NCBI GenBank assembly: GCA_012064385.1
Contig: QRDG01000846.1
Coordinates: forward strand, 1,152,620-1,216,619
DNA length: 64,000 bases
Direction of reading: 5' to 3'
Origin: Puccinellia tenuiflora
Lineage: Eukaryota; Streptophyta; Magnoliopsida; Poales; Poaceae
Part shown: in pieces, positions 54,948-64,000 of the stretch
Position numbering within the stretch: position 1 is the first letter of the stretch
Layout of the letters: each line of letters opens with the position of its first letter
The notes under the pieces: generated by a model
What the model saw: the letters and a program-made list of their open reading frames with translations, nothing else
Told to the model about the DNA's origin: nothing
Database searches by the model: none
Translations under genes and position numbers: made by a program

Positions 54948-57900
54948 TGCGGTGACCCAGCACACCACTGCATGGTGTAGTGTGCAAGTCGTTGGCATAA
55001 TACTCACAGAAGGACCTATCCGTGAATATTATATCCCTCAGAGTGGTACACAGAAACATAGCAGGTCCAAGGTAACACTATAGGATTACAACAATATTCA
55101 ATACAAAATATCGAGAACCTCCTCGATACATAGAGGATAGCCTCATGCAAATGAAATCCAGAGAAGAGCCAATTCGTAGCACTAAGCTGGAGATAAACTC
55201 TAGCTCTAACTCCTAATCCCTTACTGCTGTTGTCACAGCCTTAATCTACTCTATCTGGAGTACCTCTATCTCATATTGTACTCGTCCTTTCAATAGACGT
55301 GGTCGCCTCCGTTGGCAGAGTTATCTCCTCGACATCGTTGTCATTGCTCCTTCGTGGCCATAGTTGTTGTCGTGCTTCGGATGGTGAAGTAGCGGTTGAC
55401 TCCTTGATGAAGATCTCGATGTCGTGATGGACCACCGTCAACTCCTTTGATGGCTCCAAAATCTAAGCAGGGGGTCAAATGGGGAAAGGGTGAGTAACCA
55501 GCGTTACCCAGCAAGTCCATTATGTACGGTGGGAAGTTTGATGCACTAGCTACAGCTTTAGACTCCAGGGAGCCTTAAGCTTAATGCAAGGTTTTTGTAA
55601 ACATTTCTTCAAGAGGTAGCTTTTATTCTGAAAACTATGCCCGTCATCCTTCACAGGGCTAGAACTTTCATGGAGTTCCTTTCCTGCAGCGTTCGCAGCT
55701 CCTTCCCGGAACGGGAGTAACATGTTACAATTTTTTACACTCTGCAGAGGTGCGTTACTTTACCCATAAGAGATCAAGACTTTGTTGCACAACCAGGCTT
55801 AAGTTCCTGTCCACACTCTCTTTGGTGTGGGGCCCAGTTTTTGATCCAAGTCATTCACTGTGCCTCTCCGCACAACGCATGCCCACCCTTTTGTAGGTTT
55901 GTCCTCCCCTAAATCTTTAGGCAGACCGTTCCAGACTCAAAAGTCCTCCCCTATGCCTAACAGATTGCCCGTTCCAGACATCCTACAATCCATCATAGGC
56001 CCCAGTCGCCGTGGGACTTAAGGGATCCCACCCATGTGCATGTAGTCCCGCAAGACCTACAGCCTACGGCACTGGCAGCCCGTTGACATGCATCCGGGAG
56101 AAGTACAGATGGCATTTCCCGTCCCATTCCAGGTCTTATGGTTAACGCGTCTTTACGGCGCAATCATTATGACGGCATTTGTTGTTAAGTCCTAGGTAAT
56201 ACTTTCCGTGCAAATGGAACCTCCGGACCTATTCTTCTTACCATGGTTCCATCTGCCAACCATAATAGGTTACCACCACTCAGGTAGATAGCCAAATAGT
56301 CAAGTTATTAAAGAAATAGGTTTTATGCTTTCTTTTGTATAAAGGTGATAGTATAATAAGGTTTTGCAAATAGTTTTATAATAAATATTTCAAGGTATGA
56401 GCAAGTGATGAACTTGCCTGTGATAGAGGTGGCAGTTCATGCCCTTCGGGGTTCTAGGGTGCGTCAGAACCCGGAGATCTGAAAACAGCAAAGTAGTCCG
56501 GGTAAGGACTACTGGAAACACTTGCAATATGCTATTATGCATAAATATAAGATGCATCGTATATAACCCAAACTACCCAAACTCATAAGTAAGTGCTTCG
56601 CGTTATTGATTACTTTGTTAACGGTGAGATGCTTTAAGTTGTTATAACTTTTAGACTTAGGTGTTTGCTATGATTATCGAAGTAATGTTTTACATGATTA
56701 ATAAACAACTTGCAGGTGCTCAGTTAAGGATTGCATTTATTTCATAATTTTATTTTATTTAACTACTTTCAAAAAGTAATAACACTAGAGTGATTGATTT
56801 TCAAATGAACTCCTTTTTGTGTTTTACCTAGGATGAGTAACGGAACAGTCATATACATTATGGTATTTGAGTTCAAGTTTTATGTGTTGAACCTTTATTT
56901 CAAATTTATTTTCTTTTAGAAAATTAGTTGTTTTAGAAGCTAGTACAATTCAATTCCACTTACTACCTTTGAATTAATTATATAAGAAAATTCTTTTCCA
57001 ATAATTCATTTTAAAATAATTGAAATCATATCCATTTATGGATCTTAGTATTTTTCATTCAAAAAACTTTTTCAATAAATTAAATAAAAATCATATTTGA
57101 AATCTTTATAAAATTTGGAGTTGAGAACTATTTTTATTTAATTTTAGGAATTTATTTGGTTTTCAAAATTTTAGGTGATGTTTAAGTGGCATTTTAGTAA
57201 TTTTAGATAACCTGTATTTAAAGTTGATCAAATAATTATGCAATAATTATAATCTGGTAGATTTTATTTTTCTGATCATTTTGATATTATTTGTATTTTT
57301 TTGATAAACAGATTAAAAGTTATTGATTTTATAATTTTATAACATTTTCTGGAATTATTTAAATATCTGCCAGAGGGGTCCCACATGTCAGGGATTTAAT
57401 CATTTCTGAAAGGCTAAAAATGGGATGACGTCAGCTGACATCATCAACCATGGGCAGCGGCCACTCCGGCCTTGCTCCGGCCGACTCCGGCCATCCCCGG
57501 CCATGCGGACACGCGCATTCGACGCGCACGGTCGAGGCGTACCCAGGGTTGGCGGCGCCGCCCCTAAATGGTCGCCGGATCTACCACGGCGACGACGCAC
57601 CGCGACGGCGCACGGCGGCCGACGGCGAAACTACGCCAGAGGATGAAATCAACGCGAAGAAGTGGGGCAATCGAAGGAGGAGCTCACCCCGAGATTGATG
57701 GACAAGGTTGCATGACCGGAGGAGGCTCGACGGCGACGGAAACATGCTCGACGGCGGCGGCTGGCGTTCGGGGCGTCGCGGCTGTTCTCCATCTTCAGGC
57801 CATCCCAGCAGGCGCTGTTTCCACCCAGAAGACGAGAGCGGCGAGGCGGAGTTGCTGGACACGACGGCGGAGCTCAAGGTGGCGCCGGTCACCGGCGATT

Positions 57901-59519
57901 TGAGGGGAAACGACGGCGGCAGTACGGGCTAGGGTTAGGGTTTCGGGTCACTTCCTGAGAGAGAGGAAGAAAGAGAGAGATGAGGAAGAGAGAATGGGCG
58001 AGGAGATGGACGTCTCCTCCTAGCTCTTATCCTCCCCTGCGCGTCGGCAAGCAGGAGGTGGCACGGCGACGGTCGCTGTCGTCCTTCTGGCCGGAAGAGA
58101 AGGAGAAAGAAAAGAAAGAAAAGATTTTCTGAAAAACCCCCTGGGCTTTCTCATAATTACTGAATCTTTTAAAACAGAGACTTCATATATATTTTTAGGG
58201 CTTTTAGACAAGTCTAAAAATCATGGAAAAATTCATGGATGCTCCTAATATTGTAGAGAAGCTCCACATATTTTTGTTTTGAATTTTTAAAACACCTTTG
58301 TCACATTTCAAAATAGAGAGAGTTTCAGTTATTTAAGTTGCAATTATAAACTATCTTGTGTACTTACTTAAAATAATTATTAAAATTTTGTTATGAAGTA
58401 ATTAAGTGGGAAAAGTGTTATGGAATTATTAACTTTGTTTCTCATGTATTTATTACTTGAACAAATGTGTTGAAAAAGATTTGAAGTATAAACAATTATA
58501 ATTTTCTTTAATCAATTAATTTATTGATGACTTGTGGCTTTTCTCAAATAGGCACTTGATTGAATGAAGAAGTTGATACTTTGCCTTCTTGGTAAATAGC
58601 TCAATGTTGCACCTTGTCCCTTCTCTTGTATTGATCAAATGATGCTCCTCATCCTTGTTGACTGCTTGACTCCAGATGATTCAGCTGATCCAAAGACCCT
58701 GTTGCTCTTATATTAAAATTGATTCCCTCTAGTCAATATTTGGATTAGGGCAAGTTCCTAATATCCATTAATTAAGTTCCAAGATTTTATTGCCTCACCC
58801 ACGTGGTGAAGGCAGACATTTTATTCAAAGGACACTCTCCTTCTGACCAGGAGTAATCTTATTTGAAATTCAATTGCTTTAATGTATACAAAGAAATAAG
58901 TTAAAAAGGTTGCAAGGCTTGTTACCAAACTCCTTTCATATAACACCAAGCCTTTAAATTTCACCCCAAGTTTCTTTATTATTCAAATTGTCTTGCAGGA
59001 ATGAATTTGGAAAGATTTGAAGATAAGAAGCTAAGATCAGATAAGAAGATCAAATTTGATGCAATAAAGTAGATTACTTAAGCATTTATTTCTTTTATGT
59101 TTGGGCAATGTAAAGACAAAGTTTTCAGGTACTCAACCAATTACATTATTTACTTTGTTTGAATAACTCTTTGAGTTGTGAAAGGTGTTGAGTTGGTAAT
59201 TTACTAATGAGTTATTTTCTTATTTGTATAAGCATGTATAATTTTATTGTTCATCTAAATAAGTTCTCCAAGTCAATATCATTTGTATATTCCAATTTGG
59301 ATCTGATTTCCCGCAACCAGTAAAAATGTCTGGAGGTCATATCAAAATTATCACATTCACCTCAGATGAGCTAAACTCTATTCATGAGGGTGAATGATCT
59401 CCAATCCCTCAGGGTTTTATTTTGCGAAAAAAATTTATTCGGATTTTCAGATGCATGCATGCAGATGCACAAAATCATACTTCTACCCTTCGTTGGTTAA
59501 TAAATGCTGGGGTATTACA
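54948..59519 (-). mobile_element. Solo LTR, 4572 bp
   Basis: The minus strand starts TGTAATACCCCAGCATTTAT and ends TGGGTCACCGCA (TG..CA). There is no primer site, no second LTR and no coding domain. The target duplication is imperfect (AAACT at 54943-54947, GTACT at 59520-59524), but removing the element and one 5-bp copy restores the LINE ORF2 reading frame exactly. It contains a GC-rich leader-like part (57420-57950) whose frames are not genes. Solo LTRs arise by unequal recombination between LTRs. Confidence 0.78.
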
Positions 59520-62500
59520 GTACTCATCAGACCTTTGTGTTAACTGAACTGAAGCCAGCCGCCCCAACAAGGCATTCCATAACACAAGACGTGGTCCATA
59601 GAGAGTGCGTCTGAACGACATATTAGGAGGCGACGTTTGCATAACCGAAGCTAGCGTATCACTCTTATGTCGGACAATATCGTATAGAGTCGGATATTGT
59701 TCTCGAAGGGTGGTATTGCCTAACCATTTATCCTCCCAGAAGCGAATTTCCGTTCCATCCTTAATAACAAAAGTCCCATAGCGAAAGAAATTTTCTTCGT
59801 GGCCATGAGGCCAGCCCAAAAGTGAGAGTCTCTCGGTTTCCAATATACCCGAGACAATGCTTTGGAGCCGACATACTTTCTTCTGAGAATTGTTTGCCAT
59901 ACACCCTCCTCGGTTAGCAGCTTAAACAACCACTTACCAAGAAGAGCGGTATTCTTCACCTGGAGGTCATTAATTCCCAACCCTCCTTGGTCCTTTGGGC
60001 GGCAAACAACCTCCCATTTAGCCAGTCTATACTTCTTCTCACTATCCCCTTGCCAAAAGAATCTTGAACGGAAATAATCCAGTTTCTTGGAGACTCCTTT
60101 TGGTAATTGAAAGAAGGAAATCATATACAGTACCAAATTGCTTAATACTGAATTTATGAGAACCAATCTTCCACCTTGGGATAGTAGCTTTCCTCTCCAA
60201 CTACTCAGTCTAGCCTGCAAACGTTCTTCGACATGTTTCCACTCAGCTTTTGTCAATCTCCTATAGTGTATTGGAATACCCAAATACCTTATAGGAAATT
60301 GCCCCTGTGCACAGCCAAATAATTCAGCATATTGCACAGCCGCTTCCTGGGCATCGCCAAAGCAAAACAACTCACTTTTATGGAAATTAATCTTAAGACC
60401 CGATAATTGCTCGAATGCTGCAAGAATTAATTTCAGATTCGTAGCCTTTTCGAGATCATGATCCATAAAGAGAATTGTATCATCTGCATATTGAAGAATA
60501 GATAAACCACCATCGACTAGATGTGGAATCACCCCTTCAAAAAGACCTTCATTTTTGACACGCTCGATCATGATGGCCAACATATCAACCACTATATTGA
60601 ATAATATGGGTGATAATGGATCACCTTGTCTCAAGCCTTTCTTTGTCTGGAAATAACGGCCAGTCTCATCATTGACTTTGACTGCAACGCTACCCCCAGA
60701 AACAAATTGCCGAACCCAAGCACACCACTCCTCTGAGAACCCTTTCATCCTCAGCGTCTGCTGGATGAAAGGCCATTTGACCTTATCATAGGCTTTCTTG
60801 AAGTCGATTTTGAGTATGACTCCATTGAGCTTTTCCGATGTAACTCATGAACCGTCTCATGTAATATTGCCACCCCATCTAAAATATTCCTTCCTTGCAT
60901 GAAGGCTGTTTGGGTTGGCCTTACCACATGATCCGCCACCGAATGAAGTCTCAATGTTGCCGTTTTAGTGAATATTTTGAAACTCACATTAAGGAGCCAG
61001 ATTGGTCGATACTGTTGAATCCTTTCTGCCTCATTAATTTTAGGTAACAAAATAATCTCCCCAAAGTTAAGCCGGAACAATTCCATATTGCCCTTGTGAA
61101 AGCAATCGAAAAGTTCCAACAGGTCCGTCTTAATGGTTTCCCAGAAATGTTGATAAAATTCAGCTGGGAAGCCATCCGGTCCTGGTGCCTTGTTATGTTC
61201 CATTGAGAAAACCGCATTCTTAACCTCCTCCACAGTGAACGGTGAAGTTAAGAAAACGTTCTCCTCCTCAGAAACTTGGGGAATATCCGCTGTTCGAGAC
61301 TCGTCCAGGGAAAAACTCCCAACGTCCGGCTCCCCAAACAGCGTCTTATAATATTTGGTGATGTATGATTTTAGTTCATCCTGCCCCTCGATCACACCCT
61401 CATCCTGAAATAAGGAGTGAATAAGTTTCTTCCTGTGTCTACCATTGGCAACACTATGGAAGTACCTCGTATTCGAGTCTCCGTCAAGAATGAATTGGGC
61501 TTTTGACCTCTGGTACCATTTGATTTCCTCTTCCCGCAGTAGTTTAGCTATCTGTGCATTTGACTGATTCTTAAGATCAATCTCTTGCGTGGATAACGGA
61601 CGTACAGCAGCAAACCATGAGTTCATCAATAATGGCGGATAAACGAATCTTCTCCTTCTTTAACATACCAGACACATGTCGAGCCCAGCCACGTAGGAAA
61701 GTACGCAAATTGCGCATTTTATTATTCCAGCGTTGGATAGGTGTATGACCGTGCACTGGTTTTGCCCACGCCCCTTTTATCAAATCATCGAACCCCTCAC
61801 GCAAAACCATCCTAATTCAAATTTAAAAGGATGGTGCGTTGGATGCTTTAGGGTCCCTGTTGATAAAAGAAGCGGAGCGTGGTCCGACAACGATTCTATT
61901 CGTTCTAGCGCGCGTACTGATATCAAAGGATATTTCGACTCCCATTCTGTATCCATAAGCACACGATCTAGCTTTTCATAGGTCGGCTCCGGTAAACTAT
62001 TCGCCCAAGTGAATTGTCTACCAGTCATGTGCACCTCCCTCAGATCCAAACTGTCAATGACAGCATTGAAAAGGAAGGGCCAATGGTTGTCGAACCGACC
62101 CCTACTCTTCTCGTGAGGAAATCTGAGCAAGTTAAAATCTCCACCTATTAACATAGGATAAGGATTATCTCTTGTCAGATTAACCAACTCACGTAAAAAA
62201 GCAGCTTTAAAATCGTCTTGGGCAGCACCATACACAGCTACCAAACTCCATATAAAGTTGTCGGTTTTATTCCGTATGTGAACTTTTAAATGGAAGTCAC
62301 CACCGGATCTCCCAACCACTTCCATGGAATCTGATTTAACACCAAGTAGGATACCCCCAGACCTGCCATGCGGTGGACGAGAATGCCAAGTAAAATCCAA
62401 ACCCCGGATAATCGATTTAGAACATTACTTGAGAAATCTCGTCTGCCCGACTCGGAGATGGCCAAAAAATCCAAATCATGATCCCTCACACATTGAGCAA

Positions 62501-62567
62501 TATGTAAATGTTTAGCCAAGTCACCAAGACCTCTGCTATTCATAAATATGCCATTCATCGGGAACAT
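59520..62567 (-). pseudogene. LINE ORF2: AP endonuclease and reverse transcriptase, frameshifted
   Basis: The start at 62567 overlaps the end of ORF1. The endonuclease part spans 62567-61780 ('IGGDFNLLRFPHEKS', 'TWANSLPEPTYEKLDR', 'SDHAPLLL') with a frame change near 62400. RT spans 61629-60751 and 60748-59720 with a frame break near 60850. It includes 'LRQGDPLSPILFN', the catalytic YADD at 60490-60479 and 'RYLGIPIHYRRLTKAEW'. Another shift near 59800 leads into 'FWEDKWLGNTTLREQYP'. Multiple shifts mean no enzyme is made. Confidence 0.88.
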
Positions 62568-64000
62568 TTCTTAGATTTTTTAGTACCCTTAGATCTACGA
62601 CGAGATGCCTGTAAGTCAAGACGGACTCAAGTCTCGTCTCATCCAAGCTCACCTCCGTAACCTCCCCTACTAGATGAGACAGAAGCTGACCATCATCTGT
62701 GGTATCCGCTTCCTCCTCTTCTAACTGGGGGCTAAACGACCTACTCTGCGCCTTAGGAGAAACTGTAAGACGATCAAACTCCAAATGACGTAAAGCATTA
62801 ACCGAAACTGAAACCTCCTCCACATTCCTCCCAAGTCTAACTCCGACCGACCCTAATGTGGACTCTAAACAATGTGTATCAAGCTGAAGGAAAGACTTGG
62901 AAGGAAATTCCGTACCTTGCACTGCAGTGTCGTTCAACGCTGCCTTGCGCTTCATCGCCCTGGACATCGTATCCTCGTCCGTCGCGACTCCACCATCCCC
63001 CGTCATAGTGTGCCGAGCACTACGTATCGGCTGCAACACCGTGACCGGCACAGGTGCAACACCCGCCACCCACCCAGGCACAACCGCAGGAGGGGGCGCC
63101 GGCGCAAGGGCTCCCCGCCCGGCACAGCCCTGAGCAGACGGTGGCACCACCGGCACCAGTGTATCACCCTGGATCTCACCCGTCGACGCGACCACCGCAG
63201 GGGACAGAGGCGAAGTAGCAGCCCCCCTACCAGTGCTCGCTGACGGAACGAAGAGAGGCGCCTCCGGCGAAAGACCGGCAGCGCCAACCGAATCGGCTGA
63301 CACAGGAGCCGCCGTCTAAACCATCGAAGGGGGCGATGGCGAAGTAGCAGCCCCCCTGACGGTGTCCGAACCCCCACTCATCGACGTAACCACCACAGGG
63401 GACAGAGGCGAAGTAGCAGCCCCCCGCGAAGTGGACACCGATGAGCAAAGGAGAGCAGCAGCCGCTGGCCGCGACGGAGAGCCAGACGGCGTCACAGACG
63501 CCGAAAGCGCGGCCTCCACCCGACCCGACGAAGACCCATCTCCCGCCTCCCGCCACTGTCGCACAATCTCAATAGCCCTCGGCGTAACCGGATGAGGGTT
63601 CATCGGTGTGACAGCAAAACCCAACGGCATCTGTCTGGTAGACGCAGAAGACCCCTGAACAACAGGACCCATAGCTGCCGCTGGCTCAGCCGAAGGGGTT
63701 ACCGAAGGGGTAACTCCTGCATCGGATCATCTCCGTCGCCGTCCTCCAGCCCCTTGTCCGAGGGGTCATCCTTATCCTTACGCCTCCAGATGAACGGAAC
63801 GAACTCAGGATCCGGGACAAACTCCGCCGGCTCAGGCCTGAAAGTAAACTCATACCCCTTCATCTTCAAAACCCCATCCGACTTGAGACACGGCCCATCC
63901 TCGTCAGCACACTTGTCAAAGCATTCCACATCAGCCATACCAACGAGTATACGAATGATACCTCTAAGTCGGAGAGCTAACAGGTCCACATCAACAGTCG
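62536..64000 (-). pseudogene. LINE ORF1 (nucleic-acid-binding protein), 3' part, broken
   Basis: The minus-strand frame 63989-63699 ('MADVECFDKCADEDGP' and 'EFVPFIWRRKDKDD') and the frame 63303-62536, rich in Pro/Ala/Val and ending 'RNVPDEWHIYE', fit the C-terminal half of plant LINE ORF1 proteins. The link between them is frameshifted or carries stops. The zinc-knuckle/DUF4283 part lies outside the window. Confidence 0.65.

Larger units (their letters stand above)
54157..64000 (-). mobile_element. Degenerate full-length-type LINE, interrupted by a solo LTR, running off the window
   Basis: On the minus strand, ORF1 (from beyond 64000) and ORF2 (endonuclease, reverse transcriptase, zinc-binding C-terminus) are followed by a 3'UTR and poly(A) (T run 54157-54165). 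Several frameshifts break both ORFs. A 4.57-kb LTR splits ORF2 between 'RSDE' and 'FRWNL'. The 5' end is not in the window. Confidence 0.88.

Noticed and set aside
57400..57932. Several ORFs around 57.4-57.9 kb
   Set aside because: GC-rich leader part of the solo LTR; frames open on both strands.

Overview
The window is plant nuclear DNA from a grass, most likely a Triticeae or other Pooideae genome. It has GC-rich gene starts that decay into AT-rich introns, nested transposable elements of grass type (Helitrons, a MULE, Tourist and hAT MITEs, LINEs, giant-LTR Gypsy-like elements) and few genes. Everything here was read by eye, without alignment software.

Three coding loci look intact or nearly so. 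They are the mitochondrial Fe-S assembly factor ISD11/LYRM4 (9637-9912, +, with a 5'UTR intron), a ten-exon 350-residue HASTY/exportin-5-like protein (12925-15645, -), and a FAR1-domain-only protein carried inside a MULE with 9-bp target-site duplications (47187-49842). Broken gene pieces include a DUF4378 (TRM/LONGIFOLIA-type) C-terminus at 10712-11014, an AP-1 mu-adaptin fragment at 52925-53195, and a hAT (DUF659) transposase fragment inside an intron of the HASTY-like gene.

The least obvious signal is a set of seven related units, all on the minus strand, at about 0.5, 6.2, 12.0, 24.6, 26.8, 45.3 and 53.5 kb. Each has a TATA-type promoter block (type TATAAGAGAACCACAAACC) followed 110-165 nt later by the complement of a miR2118/482-family sequence, and then a conserved ATATGTTGAG-like block. 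I interpret them as a dispersed cluster of miR2118-triggered reproductive 21-nt phasiRNA precursor loci (21-PHAS). Units 1 and 2 form a tandem array of about 0.5-kb period once two Helitrons and a LINE fragment are removed.

Layout: 1-8.1 kb, PHAS units 1-2 split by a LINE fragment (681-1096), Helitron H1 (1158-5974) and Helitron H2 (6381-7819). 8.1-16.2 kb, the genic island (ISD11, DUF4378 pseudogene, PHAS-3, HASTY-like gene). 16.2-24.0 kb, probable gene-fragment-carrying Helitron H3. 24-29 kb, PHAS-4 and PHAS-5, a Tourist MITE and a LINE-like element. 29-36.9 kb, a duplicated promoter and an unidentified multi-exon transcription unit. 36.9-44.65 kb, a young non-autonomous LTR element with 3.63-kb LTRs and only 484 bp between them. 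45-46.6 kb, a Helitron end, PHAS-6, CACTA-like debris and a hAT MITE. 46.7-50 kb, the FAR1 MULE nested in an older element. 50-52 kb, a LINE-derived element. 52-54 kb, the AP-1 mu fragment and PHAS-7. 54.2-64 kb, a degenerate minus-strand LINE interrupted by a 4.57-kb solo LTR and running off the window end.
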